Origin: Novosphingobium sp. G106
GTDB lineage: Bacteria > Pseudomonadota > Alphaproteobacteria > Sphingomonadales > Sphingomonadaceae
Direction of reading: 5' to 3'
Assembly (NCBI RefSeq): GCF_019075875.1
Contig: NZ_JAHOOZ010000001.1
Span: 3,162,001 to 3,226,000 of the forward strand
Length of the DNA: 64,000 nucleotides
Under the pieces are notes generated by a model. That model ran no database searches. It saw nothing but the letters and a program-made list of their open reading frames with translations, and was not told the DNA's origin. This document shows, piece after piece, positions 27,353-37,262 of this stretch. The stretch's first letter is position 1, and each line of letters starts with the position of its first letter. The position numbers and the translations under genes are program-made.

Positions 27353-28960
27353 TCAGACAACCGCATCCTCCCGAAGGATTTCAGCGGCACGCCAGCCCAG
27401 GGCCATGGCCGGTGCGTTGGTATTTCCCGAAGGAATTTGCGGGAAGACCGAGCAATCGGCGATTCTCAAACCCTCAATCCCACGTACCCGCAAGCGGTCA
27501 TCGACTACGTCCTGCTCACTCGGTCCCATCGCCGCAGTACCAACGGCGTGATAGCCCGAGTGACCGTACCGATCGTAAAGCTGAAGAATCTCATCGTCGC
27601 TTTGCGCCCAAGCTGTCCTGGCTGTCTCGCCAACCACCAGGCCAGCTAGTTGGGGCTGCTCGAGGATTCGACGGATGAAGCGTGTCGCCGCGACCGAGGT
27701 TGTCCGGTCGCGCTCGGTCGCCAGGTAATTCGGATCAACCCGCGGCTTGGCCGAAGGATCGGCCGACACGATCTCCACGTAGCCCTGGCTTTCGGGGCGC
27801 AGGATGTACGAGTAGCACTGCATCCCCGGCTCGTCCTCGAATGAGATTCCGTCTTTCGCTTCGCCCAGCGAAAAGGGATTGAACATCAATTGCGTGTCGG
27901 GCCGGTTCGAACCCGGCAAGGCACGGACAAAGGCAATCGCTTCGGCCGCCCCGCGGGCCATCGGGCCCCTGCCACGAAGTGCGTAATGCAGAACATTTCG
28001 CAGCAGCCGCGTCCGGGAATACTGCCGGTTATCGCTGTCTTGCCAGTGGCGCAGCCGGAAGCTCAATGGCAAGCCGAGATGTTCGTGCATACGCTTGCCG
28101 ACCAGCGGGCTGTGCTGGACCACCTGCAGCCCGTGCCTTGCCAGCAATGCGGAATCGCCGATGCCGGACAACTGCAGCAATTTGGGCGTAATGATCGCGC
28201 CGGTACACAGTATCACCGCCCTGTTTGCCCGGAACTCGACTGGCTGGCCGTTTTGTGTCGCCGCGATCCCGACCGCGCGGCGTTCTTCGAACAGCACCCG
28301 CCTGACTTGGATCCCATGTCGCAACGACAGATTGGCCCGTCCCCGGGCCGGCTCGAGAAACGCACGCGCGGCACTGACCCGGCGGCCATGCAGATCGATA
28401 TTCCACTGCGCATAGCCGATGCCCTCCTGCACCGGTCCGTTCTGGTCGTCCTTGATCGCGAGCCCTGCTTCGGAACCGGCCGCGATGAAAGCATCGGCCA
28501 AGCGCGTTCGGTCGGGATTTGTATGGATTGGGAGGGGCCCATCAGCGCCCCGGTCCTCGCTCGCCCCGAGGTGATGGTTTTCCAGAGCCTTGAGGCAGCG
28601 CCGCATCACATTCCAGTCCCACCCCGCGTTGCCGGCGGCCGCAAGACTATCATAGTCCTCCTGGGCACCGCGTATCCAGACCATGCCGTTAATTGCGCTG
28701 GATCCGCCAGCCATCCGGCCCCGAACCCAGGTCTCGCTAGGGCCACGCGCCTCAAGGGGTCGGCTCGTGGGGTAGAAGTGTGCGAAGAGCGGGTCGCTCA
28801 GCAGCTTGCCGTAGCCCTTCGGCATGCGGCTCAGCCAGTTTGCTGGGCCTCCCTCTTCGACGAGAAGCACGCGGGAGAGCCCGTCGGATGAAAGCCGCTC
28901 CGCAAGAACCGAACCTGATGAACCCGCCCCGACGACAATATAATCGTATGGTATTTCCAC
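27353..28960 (-). CDS. GMC-family FAD oxidoreductase (choline dehydrogenase-like)
   Basis: The GTG at 28960 (535 residues) follows GGGAG by 9 bases; an in-frame GTG eight codons earlier is weaker. The FAD fold DYIVVGAGSSGSVLAERL, the GMC signature region GSSAINGMVWIRGAQEDYDS, the second signature region CTGAIITPKLLQLSGIGD and the C-terminal HSGYHAVGTAAMGP with its active-site His are all present. The enzyme would oxidise a primary alcohol, polyether or similar. It follows an SDR in a minus-strand block with an alpha/beta hydrolase, PhyH and a TonB receptor. Confidence 0.93.
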   Translation of the reverse strand: MEIPYDYIVVGAGSSGSVLAERLSSDGLSRVLLVEEGGPANWLSRMPKGYGKLLSDPLFAHFYPTSRPLEARGPSETWVRGRMAGGSSAINGMVWIRGAQEDYDSLAAAGNAGWDWNVMRRCLKALENHHLGASEDRGADGPLPIHTNPDRTRLADAFIAAGSEAGLAIKDDQNGPVQEGIGYAQWNIDLHGRRVSAARAFLEPARGRANLSLRHGIQVRRVLFEERRAVGIAATQNGQPVEFRANRAVILCTGAIITPKLLQLSGIGDSALLARHGLQVVQHSPLVGKRMHEHLGLPLSFRLRHWQDSDNRQYSRTRLLRNVLHYALRGRGPMARGAAEAIAFVRALPGSNRPDTQLMFNPFSLGEAKDGISFEDEPGMQCYSYILRPESQGYVEIVSADPSAKPRVDPNYLATERDRTTSVAATRFIRRILEQPQLAGLVVGETARTAWAQSDDEILQLYDRYGHSGYHAVGTAAMGPSEQDVVDDRLRVRGIEGLRIADCSVFPQIPSGNTNAPAMALGWRAAEILREDAVV

Positions 28961-29009
28961 GCCGTCACACTCCCGTCCCCGCACCCAATGATGAGATCGT
29001 CCGCCGGTC

Positions 29010-29852
29010 CTACTGCGCGGAAATGGCTGCCAGCTCGCGCTCGATCAGCGCGTGGGAGGAAAGCGGCCCGATCTCTGTGACGCCGCCATCTACGGGCAGA
29101 AGCAGCCCGGTAAGGAATCGTGCCTCGTCACTGACAAGAAATAGCGCTGCATGGGCGACGTCCCAGGCATCGCCTTCGATCCCCAGCGGGGCTGCCGCAC
29201 GGCGTGCAGCGCGTGCCTCCTCGCCAAGCACGTTCATTGCATGTGGCGTGAAGATGTGACCCGGAGCAACAGTATTGACGCGTATGCCGTCGCGCCCATG
29301 CATAACGGCGATTTCGCGGGCAAGCTGGACTAGAGCTGCCTTGGATGGGCCATAAGCCAGGCTCCCGCCGTGGGCGCGTATGCCTGCAACGGAACCGATG
29401 TTGACGATCGCTCCCCCACCACGGGCGATCATGTGCGGCAGCACGTCGCGGCACAACATCACCGCGCTTTTAAGATTCACGTCGATCACATTGGACCACA
29501 CAGCCATGTCGAGGCCTGAAATTGGTCCCCCGCCGCTGCTGATCCCGACATTGTTCACCAGGATATCGATCCCGTCATAGCGCGCGGCGGTCTCATCGAC
29601 GATCCGCTTGCACTCGGATTCGACCACAACATCGGCGATGACCGGGAACGCTTCGCCACCAGCGGCCACGATTTCATCTACCGTTTCCTGGGCCAGTTCG
29701 GCGTCTCGGTCGACTGCGCAAACCCGCGCGCCCTCGGCCGCAAACAGAAGTGCCATCGCCTTGCCATTGCCGATCCCGCCACGAGCGCCTGCTCCCGTGA
29801 CGATCGCCACCTTTCCCGTCAGACGATCCCAATGCTTTTGTGGACGCGGCAT
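29010..29852 (-). CDS. SDR-family oxidoreductase
   Basis: The start MPRPQKHWDRLTGKVAIVTG follows GAGGAG and gives 280 residues. Motifs are VTGAGARGGIGNGKA (a two-residue longer glycine loop than usual), NNVGIS, NIGSVAGI for the catalytic Ser, and YGPSKAALVQ for YxxxK. The C-terminus FLTGLLLPVDGGVTEIGPLS is typical. It lies 20 bp after the alpha/beta hydrolase gene and 50 bp before the GMC oxidoreductase, so the three are probably co-transcribed and act on one compound. Confidence 0.92.
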   Translation of the reverse strand: MPRPQKHWDRLTGKVAIVTGAGARGGIGNGKAMALLFAAEGARVCAVDRDAELAQETVDEIVAAGGEAFPVIADVVVESECKRIVDETAARYDGIDILVNNVGISSGGGPISGLDMAVWSNVIDVNLKSAVMLCRDVLPHMIARGGGAIVNIGSVAGIRAHGGSLAYGPSKAALVQLAREIAVMHGRDGIRVNTVAPGHIFTPHAMNVLGEEARAARRAAAPLGIEGDAWDVAHAALFLVSDEARFLTGLLLPVDGGVTEIGPLSSHALIERELAAISAQ

Positions 29853-29871
29853 ATTCAACTCCTCAGAAGGC

Positions 29872-30975
29872 TCAATTTGGGGGCAATCGAGTGGAACCGG
29901 CAGGAAGGCAAACCGGCTGCTCTTCCAATTTCTCGTGGACGGATGCTGGATTATCGGGACGTGCACCGCGCATGGTCGGTACGATTAATCTCGCAGCCCC
30001 CGCCACCATACACGCCCAGGCAGATGTCCGCTGCCAAAGAACTTCTCGGGTGGATGCGAAATTGTGCATGTGCGCCATTGTCGGTACGACCATCAAGCTG
30101 ATGTCGGGGCTATTGGGATATGCGGCCGGCTCTCTGTGAGGATCCGGGCTAGTATCGCGGGCACCGACGCCGACGAATACCGGGACCGTGATCGCAGCGG
30201 CTTCTGCCTCCACCGCGCCGGGAAGCATCATCTGCACTGCGCAATGGGGCATGGAGAGGCTGCCGAAAGACGGGCTGGTCCGGCGCTGAGGGTAACCGCC
30301 TTCGGTATCCATCGCGACGATCTCTGCAGGAACGTCTTCCCAGTGAAAGGGCCAGATATAATCAATGTTGAGGCGACCCGGAGCAAAGGGGTCGCTATAT
30401 TTGCCCGGCGCCAAGTCATCGAACCGTCGGATTCCGGCTTCGGTGGCCCCGGTCGTCGGCTGAGGTATGACCGTGTGGAAAGCACTGTAGCCGAAAACGC
30501 CGATCGCGTCGAACGGAGCCAGGCGCCCCTGCGTCAAAATGGTAACGGCGCCGCCCATCGATTGCCCGATACCAACCGCAAACAGATCGGATAGTGCGGG
30601 TAGCCCGTCAACGAGCGACCCGTCGCGCAGTCCGGCGCTAAGTGAATTCACGGCGTACGCGTAACTTGTCGCGAGGGTCTCGTAGTCGATCTTCGTGGGG
30701 TCGGGCTGACTGCTTTCGCCCACGCCGAGATGATCGAGGGCTATGAAGATCATGCCGCGTTCGGCGTGATAAGCAGCTTCCGAATATCCTTCGTGCCCCG
30801 CGAGATCGAGATCGAAATACCTCCGCCCATACCCGCCTCCCGGCACTCCGAAAATGACGATTGGGCGGCCGCTCTCATCGATAGTGTCAGGCACCACGAT
30901 CGTGGCGGCCAGTTCCATTGGCGCTGGAAACGGCAACACCGAGGAGACGTCGACACGGATTTCGAACCGTTTCAT
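29872..30975 (-). CDS. Alpha/beta hydrolase
   Basis: The 367-residue protein has a clear nucleophile elbow GIGQSMGGAVTI, the acid in GARDTSPDP and the catalytic His in TMAHMHNFAST. An oxyanion region is seen in FGVPGGGYGRRYFD. It is longer than simple esterases and has no signal peptide. The likely role is cleavage of an ester or of a C-C bond in a diketone made by the neighbouring oxidoreductases. It sits between the PhyH gene and an SDR in a minus-strand block. Confidence 0.85.
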   Translation of the reverse strand: MKRFEIRVDVSSVLPFPAPMELAATIVVPDTIDESGRPIVIFGVPGGGYGRRYFDLDLAGHEGYSEAAYHAERGMIFIALDHLGVGESSQPDPTKIDYETLATSYAYAVNSLSAGLRDGSLVDGLPALSDLFAVGIGQSMGGAVTILTQGRLAPFDAIGVFGYSAFHTVIPQPTTGATEAGIRRFDDLAPGKYSDPFAPGRLNIDYIWPFHWEDVPAEIVAMDTEGGYPQRRTSPSFGSLSMPHCAVQMMLPGAVEAEAAAITVPVFVGVGARDTSPDPHREPAAYPNSPDISLMVVPTMAHMHNFASTREVLWQRTSAWACMVAGAARLIVPTMRGARPDNPASVHEKLEEQPVCLPAGSTRLPPN

Positions 30976-31047
30976 AAGATCTTCAGCATCCAGCCATAAG
31001 GCGCTGCGCCACCGATGGTCGTCGGTGGGGTCGCACCCCGAATTTCG

Positions 31048-32031
31048 TCAGCCTTCGGAGGCCTTGCGAAGCATCGCCACGCGATCACCTTCTCGCACCA
31101 GGACAAGGCGCATTCCCGGCTTGGTCACTTCCGAAAATTTGTTGAACGGCTCACGCACACCTGGATGAACGACACGGACGAAAGTGTCCTCATCGACCTT
31201 AAAGGTCCGTTCGCCCAATTCGTCGGCATCAACCGTAATCGAATCAGGCGTCACCGATTTGACGGTCACTGCCATCGCGCTGGGGTTTCTCGCCGACTGC
31301 ACGCGGGTGTCGAAACTCACACGCAACCGGTTCGATACGTTGGGCCTTGCTCCGTGCGGCGTATAGGGATGCACGATCAACACGTCACCAGGCTGGTAGT
31401 CGGTCGTTGCCCAGCTATCAGCGGGAATAACACCCTCCGGTACCGGGTAAGGCGCCGGCTTGGCAATATTGTTGAAAAACCCACGTTTATTCTGGCCAAC
31501 TGCGACCATCAGGCCGCCCATAGTACGATCGCAGGGGGCTAGGGCGATCCAGACAGGCTTGTAGTCCTTGATGCCCGGACTCTGGAATCCGTCCTGATGC
31601 ACTGCGGTCCCAGGTCCGTGCGGGTAGATCCGGTACTGAACGATCGGAACGACGGAGAGGCGCTCGCCCAGGATTTTTTCCAGAACCGCGCGATTCTCAG
31701 GGTGCTCGATCAGCCGGTGTGATATCCCGCTGAACTCCGGGCTTTCTTCCATGCCCGGCAGGAAGGGCTTGCCCGTCCACACGCCGGTGCTGTCGCCTGG
31801 TTCGGTAAGGCCAACCTGCGCCGCCACTGCCAACATGGCGTCGCGGGCCTCCGCGACAGACTCAGGGTTGAGAATCTGTCGCAACAAGAGGTAGCCATTC
31901 TCTTCGTAGGATCGCATCAGGGCGGCATGATCCTCGAGCAAGTGGTTTGAAGGTTCCATCTCGCGCAGAGGGTGGACATCAAGGACGTTCAAATCCTCGG
32001 CATCCGGTAGATTAAGTGCTCGCGCCGCCAT
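31048..32031 (-). CDS. Phytanoyl-CoA dioxygenase (PhyH)-family protein
   Basis: The 327-residue protein is a second predicted Fe(II)/2-oxoglutarate hydroxylase. HxD is in GTAVHQDGFQSPG, the distal His in HPYTPHGARPNVSN and the 2-oxoglutarate Arg in RLRVSFDTR. After the core, an 80-residue tail (VDEDTFVRVVHPGVREPFNK) resembles that of the protein at 11016-12020. It starts about 107 bp after the TonB receptor stop and leads toward the hydrolase, SDR and GMC genes, suggesting hydroxylation of the imported compound early in the route. Confidence 0.88.
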   Translation of the reverse strand: MAARALNLPDAEDLNVLDVHPLREMEPSNHLLEDHAALMRSYEENGYLLLRQILNPESVAEARDAMLAVAAQVGLTEPGDSTGVWTGKPFLPGMEESPEFSGISHRLIEHPENRAVLEKILGERLSVVPIVQYRIYPHGPGTAVHQDGFQSPGIKDYKPVWIALAPCDRTMGGLMVAVGQNKRGFFNNIAKPAPYPVPEGVIPADSWATTDYQPGDVLIVHPYTPHGARPNVSNRLRVSFDTRVQSARNPSAMAVTVKSVTPDSITVDADELGERTFKVDEDTFVRVVHPGVREPFNKFSEVTKPGMRLVLVREGDRVAMLRKASEG

Positions 32032-32138
32032 AACGATACTCCTCGTCGGCTATCCAAAACTTATGCTGGCTCGCCGGGAATAACCGGCGACGGGCGACGA
32101 GACCGCAAAAGCCTCGCCGACCGACCGCCGGCGCCTCG

Positions 32139-34598
32139 TCAGCGCCCTACCGATGGGCCAAAGGGAACCTTTAGCTCGGCGCCGAACACGCGCGGTTCGC
32201 CATAAGTGGAGACCGCGTTACCCAAACCGCCAATTCCGAGCGATCGGGCTTCATAAAACTGGTTAGACAGATTGGTGCCAAACACCGACAACTCGATGCC
32301 GGTTGGCGAATGCGTCAGGGTCAGGCGCGCATTAAGCAGAGTCCGATCGCGATAGGACGGGATGTAGAGGATCGGTCCCAATGTACCTGCAGGCGATCCG
32401 GCCGGAGCCGGGCCGCGCAAGACGTTCGCCGAGTACATCTTGTCGCGATAGGATGCGTCCAGCCGCAAGTTTGCTTCAAGCGTCTCGCCAATTGGTGCTT
32501 TCAATGTCGCTCCGACACCGACAGTCCATTTAGGAGTATCGTTCAAATACTTGACGTCAGGCACCGAAGGATTGGCGAGGCTTCCCTCCGTGTAGGCGAC
32601 ACTTGAGTCGAATGACAGGAAGTCGGAAGGAACTGCCGTCATTTCAAATTCGAAGCCGTGGACCTTGCGAACACCAATATTGCTCGTTTTGGTGAATGTA
32701 CCGGTGAGGGGCGGAGTCCTCTGGCCATTCAATGTCTGTTGGGTGTCACTCGACTTTGACGTGAAGACGGCAATATTGGTGCGCAAGCGGCGATCGAGCC
32801 AATCGGCTTTGAGACCGATTTCATAGTCCGTGACAACTTCCGGTTTGAACGCGCCCAGCTCGTCGGGACCGCCGACGCGCGCATTGAAGCCGCCCGACCG
32901 GTAACCACGACCGGTGCGGATGTAGATGAGCTGCGACTGACCAAACTGATAGTTCGCAGAAGCGGTATAGCTCCATTGATTGAACGATGTCTTCTGGCTA
33001 AGGGTGCAGGGAGCCGTGAAGATAGGAAGCGTAGCGAGGCCATTTGCTGCCGTGTAGCTACACACTTCTGTCCCATTCAAACGGTTGGTGACGGCGTTCG
33101 CCACGAACCCACGATTGTCGTGACTGCGTCGAACGCCGCCCGTCACTGAAAATGCATCCGTCAGCTTGAACGTACCTTGGGCGAAAAATCCATAAGATTC
33201 ATTGTGGCTGTCGGCAACAGTGGTGGCGCCAGCGACCCCGGCCGGCGCCTGAAGGTAAATCAGCGACGAAGAGAAGTCCCTCTGCGTAGTTTTTTCGTCA
33301 AAATAGATACCTCCGATGGTCCAATTCAGCCGGTCATCGATCGCCTGTCCGTTTAGGATAACTTCCTGACTAAACTGATTACTATGAACTCGGCCCCGTG
33401 ACTTGTTAATGAAATTGATCCCGACGCCATCAGTATTGTAGGTACTATCATATCGAACGCGGCGAAGCGAAGTGATTGACCGGAGCGTTCCGAAACCCAG
33501 ATCATAACTCGCGTTGATTGCGCCGCCATAGGCCTTGTAGCGGTTGTAGGGATTAATCTCGCCCCCGACGTAGGTGAGTGTCGGAGGTGCACCGGCAACG
33601 CCCGGCGTGTAAATTATAGAAGTCGCGGTGACCGCGCGAACGTCCGCGTAGAGGGTGCGGGGATTAGCTCGTATTGCCGCGGCTTCCGCAAGCAGTGCTG
33701 CTGTGCCAGCAGCGATGTTGCCGGGCTGGCCAATTCGAGCGGCGTTGTTGAGCGCCGTCGAAGCCGAGTTTCCGAGGATGAAGTCCTTCAGATAGTTCCC
33801 AAACCCGCCAGCGTTGACATGGGTATAATCGCCTTGAACAAGCACTTCGAATCGATCGGTCGGGTTCAGAAGCAGCGAGCCGCGACCAAAGAAGGTCTTG
33901 TCCGTATCGAGCGGCTTGCCATTGACGCCGTTGGTGAACGCGCCGCCGGTCTTGTGAACATACTGGGCCGCACCGCGGAACGCCACGCCCTCGGCGAGCG
34001 GAATATTGATAACCCCCTCCAGCGTCCCCTTATCGTAGCTCTGATAGCCAACCTTGCCGTACCCTTCGAAATCGCCGGTCGGCCGATTGGAAACGATCCG
34101 GATAGCACCTCCGGTAGTGTTCTTTCCGAACAGCGTTCCCTGAGGACCCTTAAGTACTTCGACCCGCGCGATGTCGAGGAAGTTCGTCAGCGATCCGGCC
34201 GAACGGGCAATATAGACGTCGTCGAAATAGACGCCGACCGATGGATCGATAGTCGGCGACGTATCGGTCTGAACTTGGCCGCGGATCTGGAAGATCGCAT
34301 TACCGGGCACGAAAGCCGGCATGATCTGCAAGCCTGGCGAAAGCTGAGCAATGTCCCTCAGCGACACGATGCTCGATCGTTCCAACATATCGCCGCTGAG
34401 TGCTGTCACCGCGATCGGCACGCTTTGGAGAGATTCTTCACGGCGGTTCGCAGTGACGACAATATCGGAAACGCCTGCGGTGTCCTCAGCAGCCTGCGTC
34501 GCTTCAGCGGCCGACGCTGTGCCCTGGGCATTGGCCACGGCCGGCGACGCTACCACAACGAGCGCGGTTCCCGCCATCAACATGTTAAAATTCTTCAT
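32139..34598 (-). CDS. TonB-dependent outer-membrane receptor
   Basis: The start MKNFNMLMAGTALVVVASPA (819 residues) follows GGGGAGGGGAG. A signal peptide ends near AVANAQ. The TonB-box region SDIVVTANRREESLQ, plug motif VEVLKGPQGTLFGKNTT, late strands RTGRGYRSGGFN and KPEVVTDYEIGLKADW, and the end VFGAELKVPFGPSVGR mirror the receptor at 22164-24602, of which it is a paralogue in opposite orientation. It heads the minus-strand block containing PhyH, hydrolase, SDR and GMC genes and is divergent from a VOC gene. Confidence 0.95.
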   Translation of the reverse strand: MKNFNMLMAGTALVVVASPAVANAQGTASAAEATQAAEDTAGVSDIVVTANRREESLQSVPIAVTALSGDMLERSSIVSLRDIAQLSPGLQIMPAFVPGNAIFQIRGQVQTDTSPTIDPSVGVYFDDVYIARSAGSLTNFLDIARVEVLKGPQGTLFGKNTTGGAIRIVSNRPTGDFEGYGKVGYQSYDKGTLEGVINIPLAEGVAFRGAAQYVHKTGGAFTNGVNGKPLDTDKTFFGRGSLLLNPTDRFEVLVQGDYTHVNAGGFGNYLKDFILGNSASTALNNAARIGQPGNIAAGTAALLAEAAAIRANPRTLYADVRAVTATSIIYTPGVAGAPPTLTYVGGEINPYNRYKAYGGAINASYDLGFGTLRSITSLRRVRYDSTYNTDGVGINFINKSRGRVHSNQFSQEVILNGQAIDDRLNWTIGGIYFDEKTTQRDFSSSLIYLQAPAGVAGATTVADSHNESYGFFAQGTFKLTDAFSVTGGVRRSHDNRGFVANAVTNRLNGTEVCSYTAANGLATLPIFTAPCTLSQKTSFNQWSYTASANYQFGQSQLIYIRTGRGYRSGGFNARVGGPDELGAFKPEVVTDYEIGLKADWLDRRLRTNIAVFTSKSSDTQQTLNGQRTPPLTGTFTKTSNIGVRKVHGFEFEMTAVPSDFLSFDSSVAYTEGSLANPSVPDVKYLNDTPKWTVGVGATLKAPIGETLEANLRLDASYRDKMYSANVLRGPAPAGSPAGTLGPILYIPSYRDRTLLNARLTLTHSPTGIELSVFGTNLSNQFYEARSLGIGGLGNAVSTYGEPRVFGAELKVPFGPSVGR

Positions 34599-34942
34599 TA
34601 ACTCCCCTCCCCTGGCAAACACAATTCAGTCGAACTCTTCAAGTATCGCCCGTTCGAAATACTGAGCTTGCAGACCAGCGCTCGCCCGTGGGGCATGACG
34701 CGAGTCTGATGCTGGATGGCTGGTGACTCGCGGAACTTTCCTGACGGCTGCACAGCGTTCAGTGCGCTATGCCTGCCACCAAAACGGCCTTTCCGAGTTC
34801 GAGAACTAGCCTCTCCTTGTTTTTTGAACCAATTACTGATTTTATGACGCTGCGCAATGCCTAATTGCCTTTAAATCCTCGGGGGCGGGATTTTCGAACC
34901 CGACTGTGCCCCAAAATCCACTCCGATCCGGAAGCCGACCGC
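34599..34942. other. Divergent promoter region, no gene seen
   Basis: This 344-bp gap separates the TonB receptor (minus) from the VOC gene (plus). It should hold both promoters. No strong palindrome or hairpin was recognised. Confidence 0.4.
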
Positions 34943-35445
34943 ATGAACCGGATCCTTGCGACCGTTCCCCACTATCTAAGCAAATCCGAGCCTTACCAGC
35001 TCGGCGTCGTGGTGCGGGATCTTGCGCAGAGCATGGCGGCGTACGGAGAGATTTTCGGTATTTCCCAGTGGCGAGAAACGGCCATTAATTATCGTGCAAG
35101 GTTCCGCGACGAGATTGGGCAAGTTGTTAAACGCAACGCGTTCGCCCGCCTTGGCGATCTGTCACTCGAGATGGTCGAACCCAAGGTTGGCTGAGCACGG
35201 CGAGCGACTGGCTGACACGCCGCGGCGAAGGCATTTTCCATGTATGCTTCATTGTGGACGGTGCTCCGGTCGCGCCCGCGGATACGCCGGTCCTGTTCGA
35301 GACGATCGATTCCCGTGTCGACGGGAGACCCGCGATCATCCACCTCGATACTGAAGCGAGCCTCGGATATGTCGTAGAACTGGCGGAACGCAGGGTTTGC
35401 GAAAACCTGCTGCGATGGATGGATGCGACCCCCGGCATAAACTGA
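34943..35445 (+). pseudogene. VOC-family protein with an apparent 1-base deletion
   Basis: The first frame starts MNRILATVPHYLSKSEPYQL and runs to SLEMVEPKVG, then stops at about 35,191. The next frame carries on LSTASDWLTRRGEGIFHVCF and IVDGAPVAPADTPVLFE to 35445, the second half of a VOC fold with its metal His. Adding one G at GGTTGGCTG joins them. Unlike the other shifts in this window, this one lies in a short run and is a loss, not a gain. The start has no strong ribosome site. The intact protein would be about 167 residues. Confidence 0.65.
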
Positions 35446-35784
35446 CGATGGCCAACCCGATAGCGCGACCGGGTTTGCCGCCATGGCTCGAAGCTGGCCG
35501 CGCCTTTCGCGTTAGCTCAATTTGTCAGTTAATCGCGATTCCGCCGCACGCTCCCGTGCGGCAAACGACCGGCAGTCACCATATGGTACCTGTTTTGGCG
35601 CCGTAATCAAATATACGAGGCGATAAAACGGGAGAGCCTGACTGATGATCATACGGACCGACTTCGTCAGTTGCACGGGCATTGCGAGTTCCCGGCGCGA
35701 GCAGCTTCACAATTGGCTGGCACGGGATGAATGGCGCGCCCGCCTCATGTTCACCACTCCGCTCCGCGCGGGCAAGTGCGTCGC
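35446..35784. other. Intergenic stretch without a recognised gene
   Basis: Nothing with family features or a convincing start is seen. It probably carries the promoter of the MFS gene. Confidence 0.35.
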
Positions 35785-37074
35785 ATGACCGGCGTCAGGA
35801 CCGACCGCGCCGCCCTTCGGCCCCCGGTTCCCCTGGGCAACGAATCCGCTGCTCCCACCGCTGCGGAAGTGATAGAGGAGTGGCGCAGGCAATGGCGGCC
35901 CGGACTTGCCGCCTTTGTGGCTGGTGCCGTAGGTGTGTCGCTTTGGCCCAGCGTTTCCAGCCTATTCGTCACGCCGCTGCAGCATGAGTTCGGCTGGTCG
36001 CGAAGCGAGGTTGCCTTCGCGTTCAACGCTAGCATGATCATTGCGTTCGCCAGTCCCCAACTAGGGCGAATGGTCGATCGGTTCGGGCCGCGCATCATGC
36101 TGCTTGGCAGCCTATCGTCGATGTTGGTCGGCTATGTCGCACTTGCGTCGCTGTGGGCGTCGCTCACGGCGTTCTACTTGCTGTACCTCTTCACGATGCT
36201 GGTCGGCACCTGTAACGGTGGCATGAGCTTCAACAGGGTCATCAGCACAAGCTTCGCGCGATCGCGCGGCCTTGCACTGGCGATCTCGCGCTCGGGCATG
36301 GCAGCTGCTTCCGCAATCATGCCACCCGTCCTGTATCTCATTATCTCCGAAGCGGGCTGGCGCGCGGGCTTCCTCGCACTAGGCAGTCTGATCCTGTTCG
36401 TCGCGTTACCGATGGTGTACTTTCTCGTGCCCGGGCGTTCCAGCGAACAGCGTAGCGAAGCTCAATCCGCCGCCGCCGGACGAACGAGCACGTGGCGACT
36501 GCTTGCCCACCGCAAGGTACTTCTGCTCTGCGCCGCCGCCGGATTGGGCTATGCGCCCTGCATCGCGCTCCTCCAGCAATTTCAGCCGATATTGGTCGAC
36601 AAGGGCGTACTTCCTCTCACCGCTGCCTCGTTCATTGGCGTTCTCGGCGGCGCCGCTTTCTTTGGCGGTCTCTTGAGCGGGGCGCTGGTCGATCGTTTTT
36701 GGGCTCCGCTGGTCACTTGCGGCGCAATGGTCATCGGAGTTGCCGGCTGCCTGTTCCTGCTGCCGCAATCTATCGAAACAGGAGCAGCTCTGGCTGGAGC
36801 GATTGCGATCGGAGCCGCGCAGGGCGCCCAGATGCCTGTTATCGCGTTCCTGATAGCCCGCTACATGGGGTTTTCTTCGTATTCCGCAATTTTCGGACTC
36901 TGTGTATTCGTCATTGGAATGCTCATCCCGGTTTACATCAGCGCGATGACGCATCTCTACGAATGGCTTGGTGGGCATCAAGCGGGCCTCGGTCTGTGTA
37001 TCTCGTCATTTGTGGCAGCTGTCGCCGCAATTCTTGCGATGGGCAGGTACCCGGAGATCCCCGAGATTACCTAA
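35785..37074 (+). CDS. MFS transporter (monocarboxylate/oxalate-type)
   Basis: From ATG 35785 (MTGVRTDRAALR) the protein has 429 residues and about twelve hydrophobic segments. The MFS loop motif is seen as GRMVDRFGPRIMLLG between helices 2 and 3, and a central polar loop (GRSSEQRSEAQSAAAGR) divides the halves. An in-frame ATG at 35731 adds 18 residues and cannot be excluded. It would import a small acid or export an intermediate across the inner membrane, which fits its place between TonB receptor and oxygenase genes. Confidence 0.9.
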   Translation: MTGVRTDRAALRPPVPLGNESAAPTAAEVIEEWRRQWRPGLAAFVAGAVGVSLWPSVSSLFVTPLQHEFGWSRSEVAFAFNASMIIAFASPQLGRMVDRFGPRIMLLGSLSSMLVGYVALASLWASLTAFYLLYLFTMLVGTCNGGMSFNRVISTSFARSRGLALAISRSGMAAASAIMPPVLYLIISEAGWRAGFLALGSLILFVALPMVYFLVPGRSSEQRSEAQSAAAGRTSTWRLLAHRKVLLLCAAAGLGYAPCIALLQQFQPILVDKGVLPLTAASFIGVLGGAAFFGGLLSGALVDRFWAPLVTCGAMVIGVAGCLFLLPQSIETGAALAGAIAIGAAQGAQMPVIAFLIARYMGFSSYSAIFGLCVFVIGMLIPVYISAMTHLYEWLGGHQAGLGLCISSFVAAVAAILAMGRYPEIPEIT

Positions 37075-37112
37075 AAGGGGTTTCATGCCCCCAGCGGTGA
37101 TGGGCTCCTTGG

Positions 37113-37262
37113 CTAGCGCGACTGAGCGCCAAGCTGCGACTTTAGATCCAGGAACGTGGTCGGTGCGGAACGGGCGGATCCTTCACGGAACGCCATAAAG
37201 CCCCGCGGGCGATCCACGGTGATGAATGCGTTTCGACCTTCAGCCGCATGGTATTCGAAGTT
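37113..37262 (-). pseudogene. Possible 5' remnant of an enoyl-CoA hydratase (crotonase)
   Basis: A short frame reads NFEYHAAEGRNAFITVDRPR, which resembles the opening of crotonases (FxxEGxxAxITLNRP), then loses similarity and stops. No start codon fits. If real, it is a stub left by deletion in the gap between the MFS and Rieske genes. The match is short and could be chance. Confidence 0.25.
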
